Source of the DNA: Acanthacorydalis orientalis
Taxonomy: Eukaryota; Arthropoda; Insecta; Megaloptera; Corydalidae
Direction of reading: 5' to 3'
DNA length: 64,000 nucleotides
NCBI GenBank assembly: GCA_034766995.1
Contig: CM068316.1
Coordinates: forward strand, 8,943,200 to 9,007,199
Shown piece by piece: positions 35,222 through 48,211 of this stretch; position 1 is the stretch's first letter; each line of letters begins with the position of its first letter. Below the pieces are notes generated by a model. That model worked only from the letters and a program-made list of their open reading frames with translations. It searched no databases and was not told the origin of the DNA. The translations under genes and the position numbers were made by a program.

Positions 35222-35680
35222 ATGGTTTTAAGTAATCCAGAACTGTTACATGACTAACGATTAACTTTTGTACAAGCTCACGATTTTTTGTGCGTGGTTC
35301 TGATTCAATGGACGCCTTCAGTTCATCTTCAAGGTTCTCGTCTCCAGCACGAAATTTTTGGCACCATAATTAACCTTACATTCCTAACAGTACCCACACC
35401 AAAAGCATCGTTTATTTTACAAACCGTTTCGGTTGCTTTACCACCCGTTTTAAACTCATACAAAAAGTGCTCTTATTTTCCTCTTTTCCATCTTTAGTTC
35501 AATAGCCCAATTTGAAGCAAAATTGATAATAAAACCAAAGTCGATGTTGTCAAAATAAGACCGAAAAATGTATTTCAAAATGATATTAACATGAACACGA
35601 TGAAATTACACTTTCATTGGAAAAAATTAAAGCTAGAATTCAGAAAAGAAAACCCATACTTATTTTACTACCAACCTAAT
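35222..35680 (-). mobile_element. Family B internally deleted mariner, copy B3
   Basis: Right terminus ATTTTACTACCAACCTAATA and HTH-coding blocks as in B1 and B2 (GTGCGTGGTTCTGATTCAAT, AAAGCATCGTTTATTTTACA). The left terminus has been replaced by the (TA)n tract 35191-35217, which also borders the maT-like element. Catalytic domain absent. Confidence 0.7.
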
Positions 35681-36053
35681 ACTATCCAACTTCACACCCT
35701 GGTGATCCGTAACTCCCACATAAAGTCACATTTGGTAAAAGCATTGAAATTGAGTGTATATCTATTTAGTCAAAACATTATTAATACTAAACTAATCAAA
35801 AAGGAAGATGATTCATATTAAGTTATAAAAATGTACTAATCTTTTAAAAATATTTACTTAATATTTTATTATATACATAATATTGTGTATGTTTGCGTTC
35901 GAAACAAAGAATGATACAAGAGCAGTTTTTCATTTTTATGCATAAAATAAATCTATTATTTAGTATACCTCTCAGAACAAGAATATTCACTTCATTAAAA
36001 TAATATTTAAGATAAACATTATTTCTGTTATTAAGACAAAACTTTAATACGAA

Positions 36054-36120
<67 letters not shown>

Positions 36121-36466
36121 GGATATATAATATGCATACAGCGTGTCTCATTTCATCTTGCAACAACATAAATAATACGAATCACAGGCAAGCGAGGCAC
36201 TCGGTACTCGAGATAAAGTCAACCGAGAGGCACATTTTATGAAACTATCGCATATACCTACTTGTGAAATGTAAAGATATTAAATTTTTATTCACAGCGA
36301 ATACTCTTTTTCATAAAGTTACAATATGGATTCCACGTATATTGTCATAAATTTTATAATATTATCCATCTATTTTCATTCTTAAACTGTTTAACATATT
36401 AAAATCTAAATTTGTTTGTGAATTTTCTGCGTATATGATACTATGTACCTATTACTATTTCATATG

Positions 36467-36514
<48 letters not shown>

Positions 36515-37960
36515 CTCTAAACATAAAGTGATAATGCAAAAAGACTTTTAATATCCTTTAAAATCTACCTTTATTACATGATTTATATGAAATTTGTGGA
36601 AAAAAACTTAATTTCATTTTAAGTTATATCAATTGTCAAGTAGCTTTAAGTAGTTTTTTTAATGTCTAGTCACAAATTTTCATTGTGTAAAAAATTTAAC
36701 TGGTGAAAAAAATATAAACTAAATCTTTAATGGAAGCTATACAGAAAATATTCTTTAGTTACACTATACATTAATATTAAATAAGTAGAGAAAGCGGCCT
36801 TAGAGAACTACTCTGTCATAAAAGTAAAAAAAATAAAATATATTTTCATCCATCTAGTTGTTTATCTCATATAATATTATAACATTAATATAAATAGTGG
36901 AGAAGTTCAACATTTATCATACAACCGTATACCAAACCAATTTATTACAAACATTTGTCTGAATTTTAAATACTGGGACTTATTTAAACTAAAACTAGTT
37001 TTTACTCAAACGTATAAAAATCTATAGATATATTTTCTAGATGTAGAGGATTTCTGAAATATATTGTATTACGATAGAGATATGAAAGTATTTAAAACTG
37101 AAACATAAAATAACTCATTCATGCATGAATATAATTCATTTATGGGAATTATAGACATAAAGTAAGATACTTTATTCGAATCTTTTTATAGGTAAGTAAA
37201 ATTATTATTTTTATTGCCACGAGATAACTGAAATATAAAACTGTCAATAATTACGATTGTTGAATTTGAAAATTATATATATATATATATATATTGTTTA
37301 ATGTACTCGTTCTTCACAAGAAAAATTTTATGAGCTGTCATTTATTATTTTTAAATACTCTAATACAGCATTCATTACATAAATATAACTTTAACTAGAG
37401 AATTTTATTACAAAATCTCTGGACAAAAAATTGAAAAAAATATCATTTGTTTTATAAATTTATTAGATGATAAGTGTGTAAGAGTAAAAAAAATATGATG
37501 ATACAAATTTTAAAGTATTATAAATTAATGATCCTTTCAAAAGTATGTCGAAACATTTTAATTACATTCTAATACATGCCAATGCCATATGCGAAAAAAA
37601 AACAGTTATATAAATAATAAATAAGAATAAATTAAAATTCGATAGATATTTGCAGTTTAAGGGTGCGTCGACAGTTAAGGTTATTCGCGTCCGAACACGA
37701 TTACAAAAATAAAACTTGAACCAAGTAAATTTTTTTCAATGTAACAATACAATTTTTGTTACTGCTGTTAAATTCAATTTTGTATAAGAATTTTTCAATA
37801 CAAAATGTATTTTTTTTATAAAGAATAATAAATAACTGACTGTTATTATTTTTCAGTATTCCGCTTTTGAACAGCGATGTAGCTATCATTATTGCGATAA
37901 AGTAAAGGAAAATCTAATGTCTGTAGTGTAACCAAAAAATATTTCTTCTTCTACGAGACG
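35681..37960. other. AT desert with (TA)n tracts
   Basis: (TA)n at about 36058-36107, 36472-36512 and 37275-37295. A small GC-elevated spot lies at 37660-37700 (GGGTGCGTCGACAG). No gene seen. Confidence 0.5.
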
Positions 37961-38420
37961 AGTACTCAAAACTAAGATCCATGACTTGTGAAGAAAGAAT
38001 ATCTTGGTGGTTTCATTGATCCGAGTTTACCTCCAAGTGGTGGGAAATTTTTCATTGATCCATCAACTGAAGTACATGTAGCAGTTCAGCCAATGGAGTT
38101 ACAAAATTTACACGAACGCATCTTCTTACTGACCTATATTTGGCGACTGATACAACTGGCGAATAAACGACTACCTTCTCCTACGCCAGTGGTCTTCATA
38201 CTGGACTCATGGAACCCTTAACACATTTTGCAAAAAACATTCGGTTGTGCAGCGTCATAATGCAAATGGAGTAGATCTACCCATTCAGACGGTAATGTGT
38301 TGATTATAAATTCTTTTGTATGGAACGTCTACCATCCCCAGAAAACTTAAAATTCGCACCCTACAAGTTTTGAAAATCAGCCATATTAAATTACTAAATT
38401 TTATTATTTACATCTGACTG
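37961..38420 (+). other. Unclassified GC-elevated block with a 77-codon frame
   Basis: A plus frame from 37988 to 38221 contains FIDPS twice (GGFIDPSLPPSGGKFFIDPS) and no recognisable domain. The block ends near the hAT terminus at 38560-38643 and may be the inside of that element. Coding status unknown. Confidence 0.25.
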
Positions 38421-38559
38421 AGTAGAGTCGTAATGTGTACTCATAAATACAGTTTTACTGCATAATAATAGACAATAATAGCCATTTATAGAAATAAAAG
38501 AAATTATTATAAATTAACTATTTTGAATTTTTAACTTTTCGGGTTTTTCTTAGGAAATT

Positions 38560-38643
38560 CTTTCGAATTTTGACTCAAGAAACACCTGGAGGAATTGCGC
38601 GGAACCCCAATTTTCTGCGGAACACAGTTTGAAGAACACTGTC
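38560..38643 (-). mobile_element. hAT-type terminus
   Basis: Read on the minus strand from 38643: CAGTGTTCTTCAAACTGTGT, TCCGC, then GGGGTTCCGCG. This CAGTG...CAAACTGTGTTCCGCGGAAC layout is typical of hAT transposon ends. No matching second end was found in the window. Confidence 0.5.
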
Positions 38644-38836
38644 CTACCCAAACATCCTAGACTGTTCGACGACTTATCATGAGTTCGATCTCTCTCAATT
38701 CACCAATCAATGTATTCTCACTGATTTCGATTGCACCATAGTTCGGCGCGCTTGTCAACAGACAAATTCTTGTGAATAGAAAACTGGAAGTCACGTTGAA
38801 GATCTCCCGCGAAACCCTCAATATTTCGTACGAGAT

Positions 38837-38837
<1 letters not shown>
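38644..38837 (-). other. GC-elevated block with overlapping minus frames
   Basis: Two overlapping minus-strand frames run from here through a (TA)n tract. The part outside TA (about 38657-38840) is GC-elevated and has no recognised domain. Possibly a decayed exon or element piece. Confidence 0.25.

Positions 38838-38903
<66 letters not shown>
38838..38903. repeat. (TA)n microsatellite
   Basis: About 65 bases of TA with one CATA interruption. Confidence 0.9.
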
Positions 38904-38909
<6 letters not shown>

Positions 38910-39264
38910 GCGATTATATGCAAACACGAGTTAAAAATCTAATGCACTTTTATCTTACAACTCTGAAAATGATAGCAGTGATTATACTATGATTCGTAAT
39001 AATGAACCCATGCTCATCAGTGGTTACTAAACGAATGATAAATAAATTTTCTTCGTACTGTTTATAAGATGCAACAGTTACTTCACAAGAACACAACAAA
39101 GTTTTTTCGAGGTCGAGTTCAGAACCTCATTAAGCGTTAAACTAACTGTTTAGAAGTTATTCGAGATCAGGTAGAAAAATAACCTTAATACATATCTTAT
39201 ATGAAAAAAAAAAAAGTTTTTGTTAATTCTTAAATGTTTCATTACATTTTGTCTTACCCTCGTG

Positions 39265-39314
<50 letters not shown>

Positions 39315-39466
39315 AAGAGAGAAAAATGTTTTTAATTTCTATATTTAAAATTAGTTATTCTAACCAATAAAAAAATTTAATGGCAATATTTTTTTTAAAT
39401 ATGTTTAATATTTATTAGCAAACTGTAAAACAAGGAAAAACTTTTAGTTTTTTCAAAGGATATATA
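38904..39466. other. AT-rich spacer
   Basis: (TA)n(GA)n compound tract at about 39266-39322. Nothing else seen. Confidence 0.5.
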
Positions 39467-40275
39467 CGAGAGTCGTTTGATAAGTTTGGTAAATTTCTAT
39501 ATGATGCCACCATTCATTTGATAACGTTACGGCTATCAAGTGTCATTTTTCAAACTAGCGTAGGCGAAATTTCAACCAGAAGTGACACGTTGTTCACGTT
39601 TGAAGTGAGCATTGCAGCAGTTGCAGCAAAAATGGAAAAAAACAACAGGCCTTTTACTGCCTATTTGTCATCATTGATGAAATATTGATCCACCACTACA
39701 CACCAGTCAAAGCAATGGACAACGACTGATGAAAGTGCACTGAAGAAGGTGAAGACTGTTTTGTCTGCTGGGAAGGTGAAGGCCACTGTTTTTTGGGATT
39801 CTCAAGGAATTATCCTGATCTACTTCTTATCGAAGGAACATACGATAACAGGATCCTATTATGCAACATTATTGAACTGTTTGAAAGAAGAACAGAAACA
39901 AAAACAGCCAAGACTGTCCCACAAAAAAGTGCTCTTTCACCAAAACAACGATAAAAGAGCACCAGTCCCACAAATCGACCATCGCAATAGCAAAATTGTA
40001 CGAATTAGGCTTCGAATTGATTCCTCACTCACCCTATTCTCTGAACTTGGCCCTTTGCATACTTCTTCATCTTCTCAAACTTGAAAATTTATCTCAGTAA
40101 GAAAAAAATCACGTCGAATAAAGATACCATCGCCGCCGTCAATGCGTATTTTGCAGACTCGTTGGACCAAGTATATAGCTCTCAATGGAGACTATGTTGA
40201 GAAATAAAATCGATTTTGTCTAAAAAAAATGGTGTTTTACTTACTTTTTTTACCATACTTATGAAACCACCCTCA
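39467..40275 (+). mobile_element. Mariner (DD34D) family A, complete-ended deletion derivative
   Basis: About 809 bp. Both termini are present: CGAGAGTCGTTTGATAAGTT on the left and, inverted, TGAGGGTGGTTTCATAAGTA on the right, each next to TA. The 5' leader and start region are joined to FVIIDE, which keeps the first catalytic aspartate; the HTH region between them is deleted. The second aspartate is N (HQNN). Near 40160 it has the same small frameshifting C-terminal deletion as copies 1 and the hybrid. The frame at 39749-40084 is an interrupted piece of this transposase. Confidence 0.85.
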
Positions 40276-40425
40276 TATTTTCTTCTTTTTTATATTATTT
40301 TCTTATATTATAAGCATAAAGAATACCAGGTTTTTATTATTATTGAAATCTAAATATTAAATAATTAATTATTTCTGGTAGAGTTCAGATATTTATAAAA
40401 TATTACTTAGTATTACCTCCTCGGA
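40276..40425 (+). repeat. Flank shared with 47436-47580
   Basis: Outside the mariner terminus, about 150 bases match the outside flank of the family A copy at 47.4 kb (CTAAATATTAAATAATTAAT, TTATTTCTG, TAGAGTTCA and ATATTTATA blocks in the same order). Confidence 0.8.
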
Positions 40426-40427
40426 TG

Positions 40428-40539
40428 AAGAATGATTCAGTTTAGCCTTCCACATGAAACTATTAAATAAAAATCGAAAAAATTAAAAAGAACATGATTT
40501 TTTTAACACTTTCATGCGGAAGCCTAAATTAAATCATTC

Positions 40540-40542
<3 letters not shown>
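40428..40542. mobile_element. Family D MITE, copy D1
   Basis: About 115 bp, nearly all inverted repeat: AGAATGATTCAGTTTAGCCT, TCCACATGAAACTATTA pairs with TAACACTTTCATGCGGA, AGCCTAAATTAAATCATTCT. The same terminal pattern flanks D2 at 62.6 kb. The right end abuts a (TA)n tract. Confidence 0.7.

Positions 40543-40600
<58 letters not shown>
40543..40600. repeat. (TA)n(TG)n microsatellite
   Basis: About 50 bases of TA, then a short TG run to about 40620. Confidence 0.9.
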
Positions 40601-40602
<2 letters not shown>

Positions 40603-40839
40603 GTGTCTGTGTGTGTGTGCGGTTTATTAACATTGATAAATTTAACAAAATGAAAAATAGTAAACGCGCTGGTATTTCCAAAAGGATATATACTTTTATT
40701 ATACAGAATATTAAAGAAAATGTTCAGGTCAAGAATACGTTCTCTGTTCTCGTCCATCAAAGTTCATTGTCGAAATGCATTATTCAGTTCACTATCTTAG
40801 TTTCTAACTTGTAAACATAGGGACGTGTATAGACGACTC

Positions 40840-41240
40840 TAAGTGTGCTAAAACGTAAGAAATTCAGCACGAATCGTATTCAGCATGAAAAATATTTTTC
40901 ATGGATCCGTTTGTCGCCGCCTCCGCACACTGCTAAAAATGTTATCTTAAACGTACGCCGTACGAAATGCACCGCTTGAATTCTCGCGAACTTTCTCAAT
41001 CTCATACAGGAATTTTGTTTAGAAGTTTCAGTTTTTCACATGCGCATTGGTCCTCCGGGAGTGATTTTTTATTCAAACGACATTGCTATTGTTGCCATAA
41101 TGTTGTATATGTACGACGTTTATGTGTGTGTCGGCGCGCGCTCGTGTCTGTATGTCTGTACTCTGTTTGTTGTGTGTGTTTTTTTTTCTGTGTTTGTCGA
41201 AAAGTTTTAGAACGTTTATTCATTTTTAGAAACATTAACA
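40840..41240. promoter_or_regulatory. GC-elevated island 9 with a perfect 20-bp palindrome
   Basis: CpG-bearing, unique-looking DNA (GTTTGTCGCCGCCTCCGCAC, GTGTCGGCGCGCGCTCGTG) with the palindrome CATGAAAAATATTTTTCATG at 40884-40903. A 92-codon plus frame (40967-41245) ends in Cys/Val-rich low complexity and has no recognised domain. Candidate promoter or UTR. Confidence 0.35.
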
Positions 41241-41537
41241 TTTAGAAGTTAGTTACAAATAATAAATTGTGAATGTACTTCGTGTTTTTTTTTCACACTT
41301 TTTATAAAATGAAGGAAAAGTTTAAATTTAATATTTGTTCTTTAGAGATTTGACGTAAGTGTTTTGTTAGTTCTCCGTTTATACAATTTTATATTTTGTA
41401 CCTTTTTAAAAAAAATAATGTGACGACGTACAATATACTTCAATTTACATGAATACTGAATAACTTAAACAATTTTTCTAGCGGGACAAAAAAGGAACAG
41501 TCTACTATAAATATTAATTTCAACTTTTGTTAGAAAT
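41241..41537. other. AT-rich spacer
   Basis: No feature recognised. Confidence 0.5.
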
Positions 41538-41870
<333 letters not shown>

Positions 41871-42373
41871 GAGTAAATAATAATTCAAACACTTTCAGAT
41901 AATTTTACAAAGTAATAAAAAGTTACACCTATCACAAATATATAACGCAAAAATATATTGTAAAATGTCAAATTTCATAAATATTTCTTTAACTTATCTT
42001 ACTTAAGTATAGACTAAAATTATTTAATAGTTACTTGTATAAGCGATTCTTAAGAAAAATATTTATATTTTCTGCAATTAAATTCAATTTTAACTATCAT
42101 TACAGATACCACATGATTTTAAAATGTTTCATTTATATGATTTCTAAAAGATGCAAGGTGCCTTCCAATTTCTCAGAATATAACGTAAGTTACATTTCTT
42201 ATTATTTAAATATTTTTACCTTTTCGATTTTAATTTCACTTGTTCTATCAAAACTAATTGATTTTTTCAGTACATCTCTTTATATAAAATTTACTGTATA
42301 TATAATATTACCTTATATACTACTCAGAAATATCGTTTTATCAAGTTCCCATAAATATCAAGCCTACATTGCC

Positions 42374-42425
<52 letters not shown>

Positions 42426-43589
42426 GAAAAAATAAAACGAAAAAATTCTTAATTGGATTCTGTTCGTTCGTATATAGATAGGATTTACACACTAATGTCT
42501 TTTAGGATTAACACTAACTACTTACAGCGTCAATCGATAGATAAAGACTGACACTGAAAGTGATTTTCAGAGAGTTTTATAAGAAAGTCAGTAAGGGACT
42601 TTCGCACTAATATAAGTTAAGATTTTATTAAAACATAAAAACTTGAATTACGATTTTCAGACATATATTCGAAACTTTTACTTTATAGGTTAGAAACGAT
42701 AAGAATTACTCCCAATGTCAACTTGTACTTAAAACTTAGGTATTTTAATAAAAATCTAGGAAGTAGAAAAATAGAACACACCGAAGGGCAATTATTACTT
42801 AGATGGTTAAATGTTAAAATAAATTTTGTTGATTTTCTATTGAATCATTTTTTTTAATATCTAATTTGTATATTGTAATTTTTTTAAAACTGAAATTCAT
42901 AATATCACAATTTGAATAATATAATATTTTCTGTCGAATATAAATACAAAATAATTCTAAATGATTTAAAAGTAAGTTCATCAATATAATTCGAAGCTCA
43001 GTTAATATATAAAATTTTAAATAAGTTATATTACTTTTACTATAATCACTTATCTTTTTAAAAGATGAGGAAAGTCAACAAGCAAGGATATGTTAAAAAA
43101 GGAAAAATGATTATTCTATATACATAATTTGTATTGACATTTTTCTTCATATCCTTACTTATATGCACTCTTAATGATAGTATATAAGTGTATGCGAATG
43201 ACATTAATTGTCGACGCGCCGTAAACACCAAATAATCAATCAACCATTAATTATCTTACGGAATAAAAATGTTGATTTCTGACACATCCATTGTTTATAA
43301 TTATTGTCTTATTTTGTGATAATTTCTTTAGTATTTTTTTATAAGGAAGGTGTATGTGAATCGTCGTACTTTGATGAGTGAACTGATTGAACTCTTCTTT
43401 CGTTGTTTAAATGTTTTACAATTTCTTAAAATCCTTCTAACTATTGCTATACACCCATATGTTACCCATAAAAATACACGCTGAACTAAATTACCACTCT
43501 GTCTACATGCTAATAAGTCATTTTAGATTCAACAGTCATTCTTTCACCGTATTTCTCACACGGCTAATTAAACAAATTAGTGTGTTCCG
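41871..43589. other. AT-rich spacer
   Basis: (TA)n at about 42379-42423. The 130-codon frame at 42035-42427 is made of AT-rich codons, ends in TA repeat and has no domain. 42470-42720 is a little less AT-rich. No gene called. Confidence 0.5.
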
Positions 43590-44170
43590 GATCTAAATTA
43601 CAAGTTCATGGACAACTCATCATATAGTACCACCGTATTTTTTCCAAATTTGGAAAATCAAGCTCAACGCGATGAAAACTGAAAGTATTATCGTCTCATG
43701 AAGCGAAAAGAAGAACACAGAGGGACTACATATCGAAAGGACCGAAGTCCCTTGGATATATTCTGCTAAATACTTAAGTGTACATATGGATACGAAACTA
43801 GCCTATTTTCATGGCCAGGAATTACGGTCTGAGTGTTGAAAACAAGTTAACACTCTACAAGATGACGATCAGATCAACCACAACGTACGCTTCACCAATC
43901 TGGCTGAATACCTTCAAGACGAATACCTTCGTTCATAATCATCAGAAGGTTCAGAAAAAAAATCTTGAGGATAGATATATACAACGCGTCCAAATACTCT
44001 ACGCCAGAATTCTACGAGAAAGTCGAAATTATCATTGTTGGATGATATACTGAGGATAGCAGCTGCAAGTTTCACATTTGAAAACCGCTCATTAATCCAT
44101 TAATCGATCGGTTTTCACAACAAAAATATTCCACTGTAAAAACGAATCGGCCACCATTGCCATACAAACA
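43590..44170 (+). mobile_element. Jockey-like non-LTR retrotransposon fragment (reverse transcriptase C-terminal part)
   Basis: Pieces in successive frames match the end of a jockey-clade reverse transcriptase: KLNAMKTESIIVS, LHIERTEVPWIYSAKYL, then in the frame from 43811 NYGLSVENKLTLYKMTIRST and TYASPIW with QKVQKK. Later decayed text resembles the LEDILR region. The catalytic FADD region upstream is missing (5' truncated), and stops and frameshifts are frequent. No poly-A tail is evident. Confidence 0.7.
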
Positions 44171-44986
44171 AATTTGTGCATCCATGTTATTTCACCTCAT
44201 GCCGGCAGCAAAACAGTATTTTTAGGGGGCCACAAGGGATGGGATACGCTCGTAGGAATTGGGGGAATTTTTATTTATTGTTATCTGGATTTTTTGAAAC
44301 TTTTCCTAAATATTTCACTATTTGACAGGATCAGCAGTTGTAATAAAACACTTCACCATCTCGAGATAAAGGGTGATATAGAAGATATGTATTCTCAGGA
44401 TCAGCCAAATAACATCCACGGTAACTAGATCAAGTACATATCCAAATACTCTCAAATTCGTGAAAAAAAGTCATATATTGCCGATTTATCATCAAGCTTT
44501 CCACCTTTTTGGACAATTAAAATGAGAGTTTGGAAGACAACTGTTTATTTATGATATGATGTCATCAATACGGTGCAGAAATGATTAAAAAAATTATTCC
44601 TGTACGGGATCTAGGATCTCGTTACAAGTTAAACTAAATACATAGAAGATAGTACGAATTATGTATAATAATAATCTTACTAAAAATCCTATATCTATAA
44701 TAAGACTGTTCTACTTTTCAAAAGTCCTTTTACTTTTTGATCTTCTTTCATAATTTATTGTCTTTTCATTGCATTCGATTCTATTTAAGTTTTTTTTTTG
44801 ACATAGAAAATTATTTCATCTATTGAAATATTATTAATTCTGTAATATTCTCCTTATTTAAAATGTATTTTTTGAATTCATTTTCATAGCATATGTTCAT
44901 ATAAATATTTTAAACTTTTGTATTAATTTTCACTGTTAATGAAAATGTTCGTTTACAAACAAATAATTTCGCACCAAAACGAATTA

Positions 44987-45033
<47 letters not shown>

Positions 45034-45239
45034 TATGTAAATATATATATATATATATATAGATAGATAGATAAATTTACAAAACATATTTAAACTAAAA
45101 TTTTATCAAAATTTACAGAAAAACATGGACCTAATTTGCATATTATTGACATGTACCTAAATTAAGTTTTATTCGCACGAAAGCGAATAACCAAAATCCA
45201 GATTAATGAAACACACACACATGCATAGTTTATAAGAAC

Positions 45240-45304
<65 letters not shown>

Positions 45305-45605
45305 TATGCACGTTTGTATGTTTGAATGTATATACACTCAAACACATATCCTAATGTAGACTGAAAGTATATTTTCTTCATCACTCATGTTAATCATGAA
45401 ATTTTGTCTCGGCGGAATAAGTACGTCAGATCTCTTGGTTTTCTGCTAATGAAATTAGACATACACACTTCTGTAGACTTATCTCAAGACCATGTATGAA
45501 TGCAAATGAATAATTAAAACAAGTTTATACTGAATATATAATTGGTAATTTCGTATAAAGTCAACTTCTACTTGAATAACTATACTTCATACCACACATT
45601 CGTGT

Positions 45606-45660
<55 letters not shown>

Positions 45661-46023
45661 ATGTGTGTATTATGTAAAATTCGTTCGACTGCCTGCTAAT
45701 ATCCATCAACTTTTACAAAATTTCTCCTCGAACATATTTGTATATATTGTTTCCAAATTGAATCCAATACAGGAAGAAAATTGAAAGGAAATTACGTGTA
45801 CACTGTACTTACTTCGTTTAGAATTGGAAATTTATTATTTTCCAATTTGTTTCCAGTTCTTTATTTTACTTTATTTATTTACGATGTATACGATACTGTT
45901 GTAATGCACACAAGGTAAAATAAATTACCATATTATTATTTCATGGACAATTGAAATTTTGATTTGATTACGCATTTAAATAAATAAATATGTATAAACG
46001 CACAGACATATACGTGGTTAAGG

Positions 46024-46093
<70 letters not shown>

Positions 46094-46429
46094 GTTTGTG
46101 TACTTTTTATAGAATATTTTTCGTTCAAATGTTTTCGGTTCGAAAATAAAATGTAACGTATAAAAGTTTACAACATTTAAATTATATTCAAATATCTGTG
46201 AAAAATGTTTTTATAATTTTATCTCGTTAAATGGGTATTGTTTATAGAAAAAAAACAATAAACTAAAAAAACAAGTGTTCAGTTTGTTTGAGCTCTATTT
46301 TAAAAACAAGCAGTATGAATTTGTAAAATAAATTAATGTCAATTACATTCAATACAAGTATTTCACTTGTAATGGAAAACAACTTACTATTTTGTTATAA
46401 TACAGTTACCTGGTAATGTGACTAAATCA
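44171..46429. other. AT-rich spacer with microsatellites
   Basis: A modestly GC-elevated piece at 44200-44600 (GGGGGCCACAAGGGATGGG) may be further LINE or unknown element. Then (TA)n at 44990-45062, (TA)n(TATG)n at 45242-45306, (CT)n(TA)n at 45609-45655 and (TA)n at 46027-46091. No gene seen. Confidence 0.5.
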
Positions 46430-46665
46430 TTGTCAAAAATGAATTAAAAACTTAAAAAAATAGCACGAAAGATGTTTGTGATCAAAAATGTTCAATAAAT
46501 GTTATTGATTATTTTTGATTGGTGCTTATACTCATTTCAATGGTGATGCTATCATCTTCATACCGGTAAGGTACAGAAAAATTTGTATTTATTTTCAAAT
46601 ATACATAAAATACAATCAGAAATGATCAATAATCATTTATTGAGCATTTTTGATCGGAAAGAAAG
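46430..46665 (+). repeat. Family E foldback repeat, best-preserved arms
   Basis: The left arm at about 46480-46523 (GATCAAAAATGTTCAATAAA, TTATTGATTATTTTTGATTG) pairs with the right arm at about 46613-46657 (AATCAGAAATGATCAATAAT, CATTTATTGAGCATTTTTGA), nearly base for base. The centre carries ATGCTATCATCTTCATACCG, which is also found in other members. Confidence 0.7.
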
Positions 46666-46871
46666 TAGATGAATCATTTATACAATTTAATTTTGTTCTC
46701 ATAAAAAGCAAATACTCAATTCGTTGTTATAGCTATTATCTCGAACTTAAATTGATATAAATAATAAAAATAACATAACACAAATTGGGAAATGTAGGCC
46801 ATGAATAGATAGCTAAATAGATAAATTATATTCTCATTTCTTTATAAATAAATACTTTATTTAGTGAATAA

Positions 46872-47435
46872 AATGGAAGACAGTGTTCCAAAGAAAGCGA
46901 AGACCGTTTTGCCGGCTGGGAAGGTGAAGGCCACTGTTTTTTGGGTTCCTAAGAAATCTACTTAACGAACGGAAAAATGATAACAGAAGTTTATTATACA
47001 ACAACATTGGACCGTTTGAAAGAAGAACAAAAATGGTCAAGATTGGCCCACAAAAAAGTGCTCTTTCACTAGGACAACGCGCCGTCCCACAAATCGACTG
47101 TCGCAATAGTAAAACTGCACGAATTAGGCTGCGAATTGATTCCTCATCCAACCTATTCTCCGGACTGGGCCCCGTGCGATTTCTTCTTCTGCCCAAACTT
47201 GAAAATTTTGGCTCGGTGGGAAGAAATTCTCAACGAATGAGGATGTCGTCGCCGCCGTCAATGAATATTTTGGGGACTTTGAAAAAAGCTACTTTTCCAA
47301 CGGGATAAAAAAATTGAAAACCGCTGGACCATGTGTATAGCCTTCAATGGAGACTAAGCTGAAAAATAAAATCGATTTTTCCCAAAAAAACTGTATCTAA
47401 CTTACTTTTTTACCATACTTATCAAACGACCTTCA
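46872..47435 (+). mobile_element. Mariner (DD34D) family A, 5'-truncated copy without the small deletion
   Basis: Starts in the middle of the transposase (DSVPKKAKTVLPAGKVKATV) and runs to the right terminus, inverted GAAGGTCGTTTGATAAGTAT, ending near 47435. Unlike the other three copies it keeps the C-terminal stretch (YFGDFEKSYFSNGIKKL, then a one-base slip). Stops and frameshifts kill it. The minus-strand 111-codon frame over it is an antisense shadow. Confidence 0.85.
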
Positions 47436-47580
47436 TATTTTCTTCTTTTTTGTTGTTTTATTATGTTATAAGCATAATGAATATCAAGTTTTTGTTATAA
47501 TAAAAATCTAAATATTAAATAATTAATTATTTCTGCTAGAGTTCAAATATTTATAGAATATTACCTAGAATTACCTTGGA
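47436..47580 (+). repeat. Flank shared with 40276-40425
   Basis: Same block order as the flank of the 39.5-kb copy, with similarity fading after about 47580. Confidence 0.8.
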
Positions 47581-47759
47581 AATTTAAAAGATTAAAAAAT
47601 GAACAGCATATTTTTACAAAAAAACTCATTAAGTATAAAATTTCACTCTACGCCTACTTTATAACACAAATAAATATTTATATATTAATTATAAAATGTA
47701 TTATTAAGGTTTCTTTTCAAGAAAAAAACATTTCATTTATAGCATCGATGAAAAAAACC

Positions 47760-48070
47760 TTCCTTGTTGGTCAAAGCACACACACACATATCCACACACA
47801 ATCTACAAAACACACACCCGTCAAACAAACACGCGTACATCCAACAAGAAAGAAAGATACACTGAAGTCACGCACGACGCATCTGGCAACATCACGAGTT
47901 AAGGGCTTAAAATTGGCCCAGAGACGTTCAGCCGGCTAAATCAGATTTCAAAAACGATCGATTTTATATTCTTGACGGATTATCCTTCGCCACGTTCGCA
48001 GTGTACGTCCGCGGCAGAAAGGAAACGAATGCTGCCCGATACGACCATTTTCTACTATGATTGTCGACAG
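47760..48070. other. GC-elevated island 10
   Basis: A (CA)n-rich start followed by CpG-bearing DNA (GTCACGCACGACGCATCTGG, GTGTACGTCCGCGGCAG). A 63-codon plus frame (47748-47939) has no domain. Candidate UTR or regulatory DNA. Confidence 0.3.
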
Positions 48071-48156
48071 TATATTCTCCTCACTGACTCACGGATCAAA
48101 TATTTCAGGCAATAAAAATATCGCAAAGAGTTTTGCCAATATATATATATATATAT

Positions 48157-48211
<55 letters not shown>

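Noticed and set aside
42035..42427. 130-codon frame, the longest in the window
   Set aside because: AT-driven codons, no domain, and it ends in a (TA)n tract.
46861..47196. 111-codon minus-strand frame
   Set aside because: Antisense shadow of the family A mariner transposase on the plus strand.
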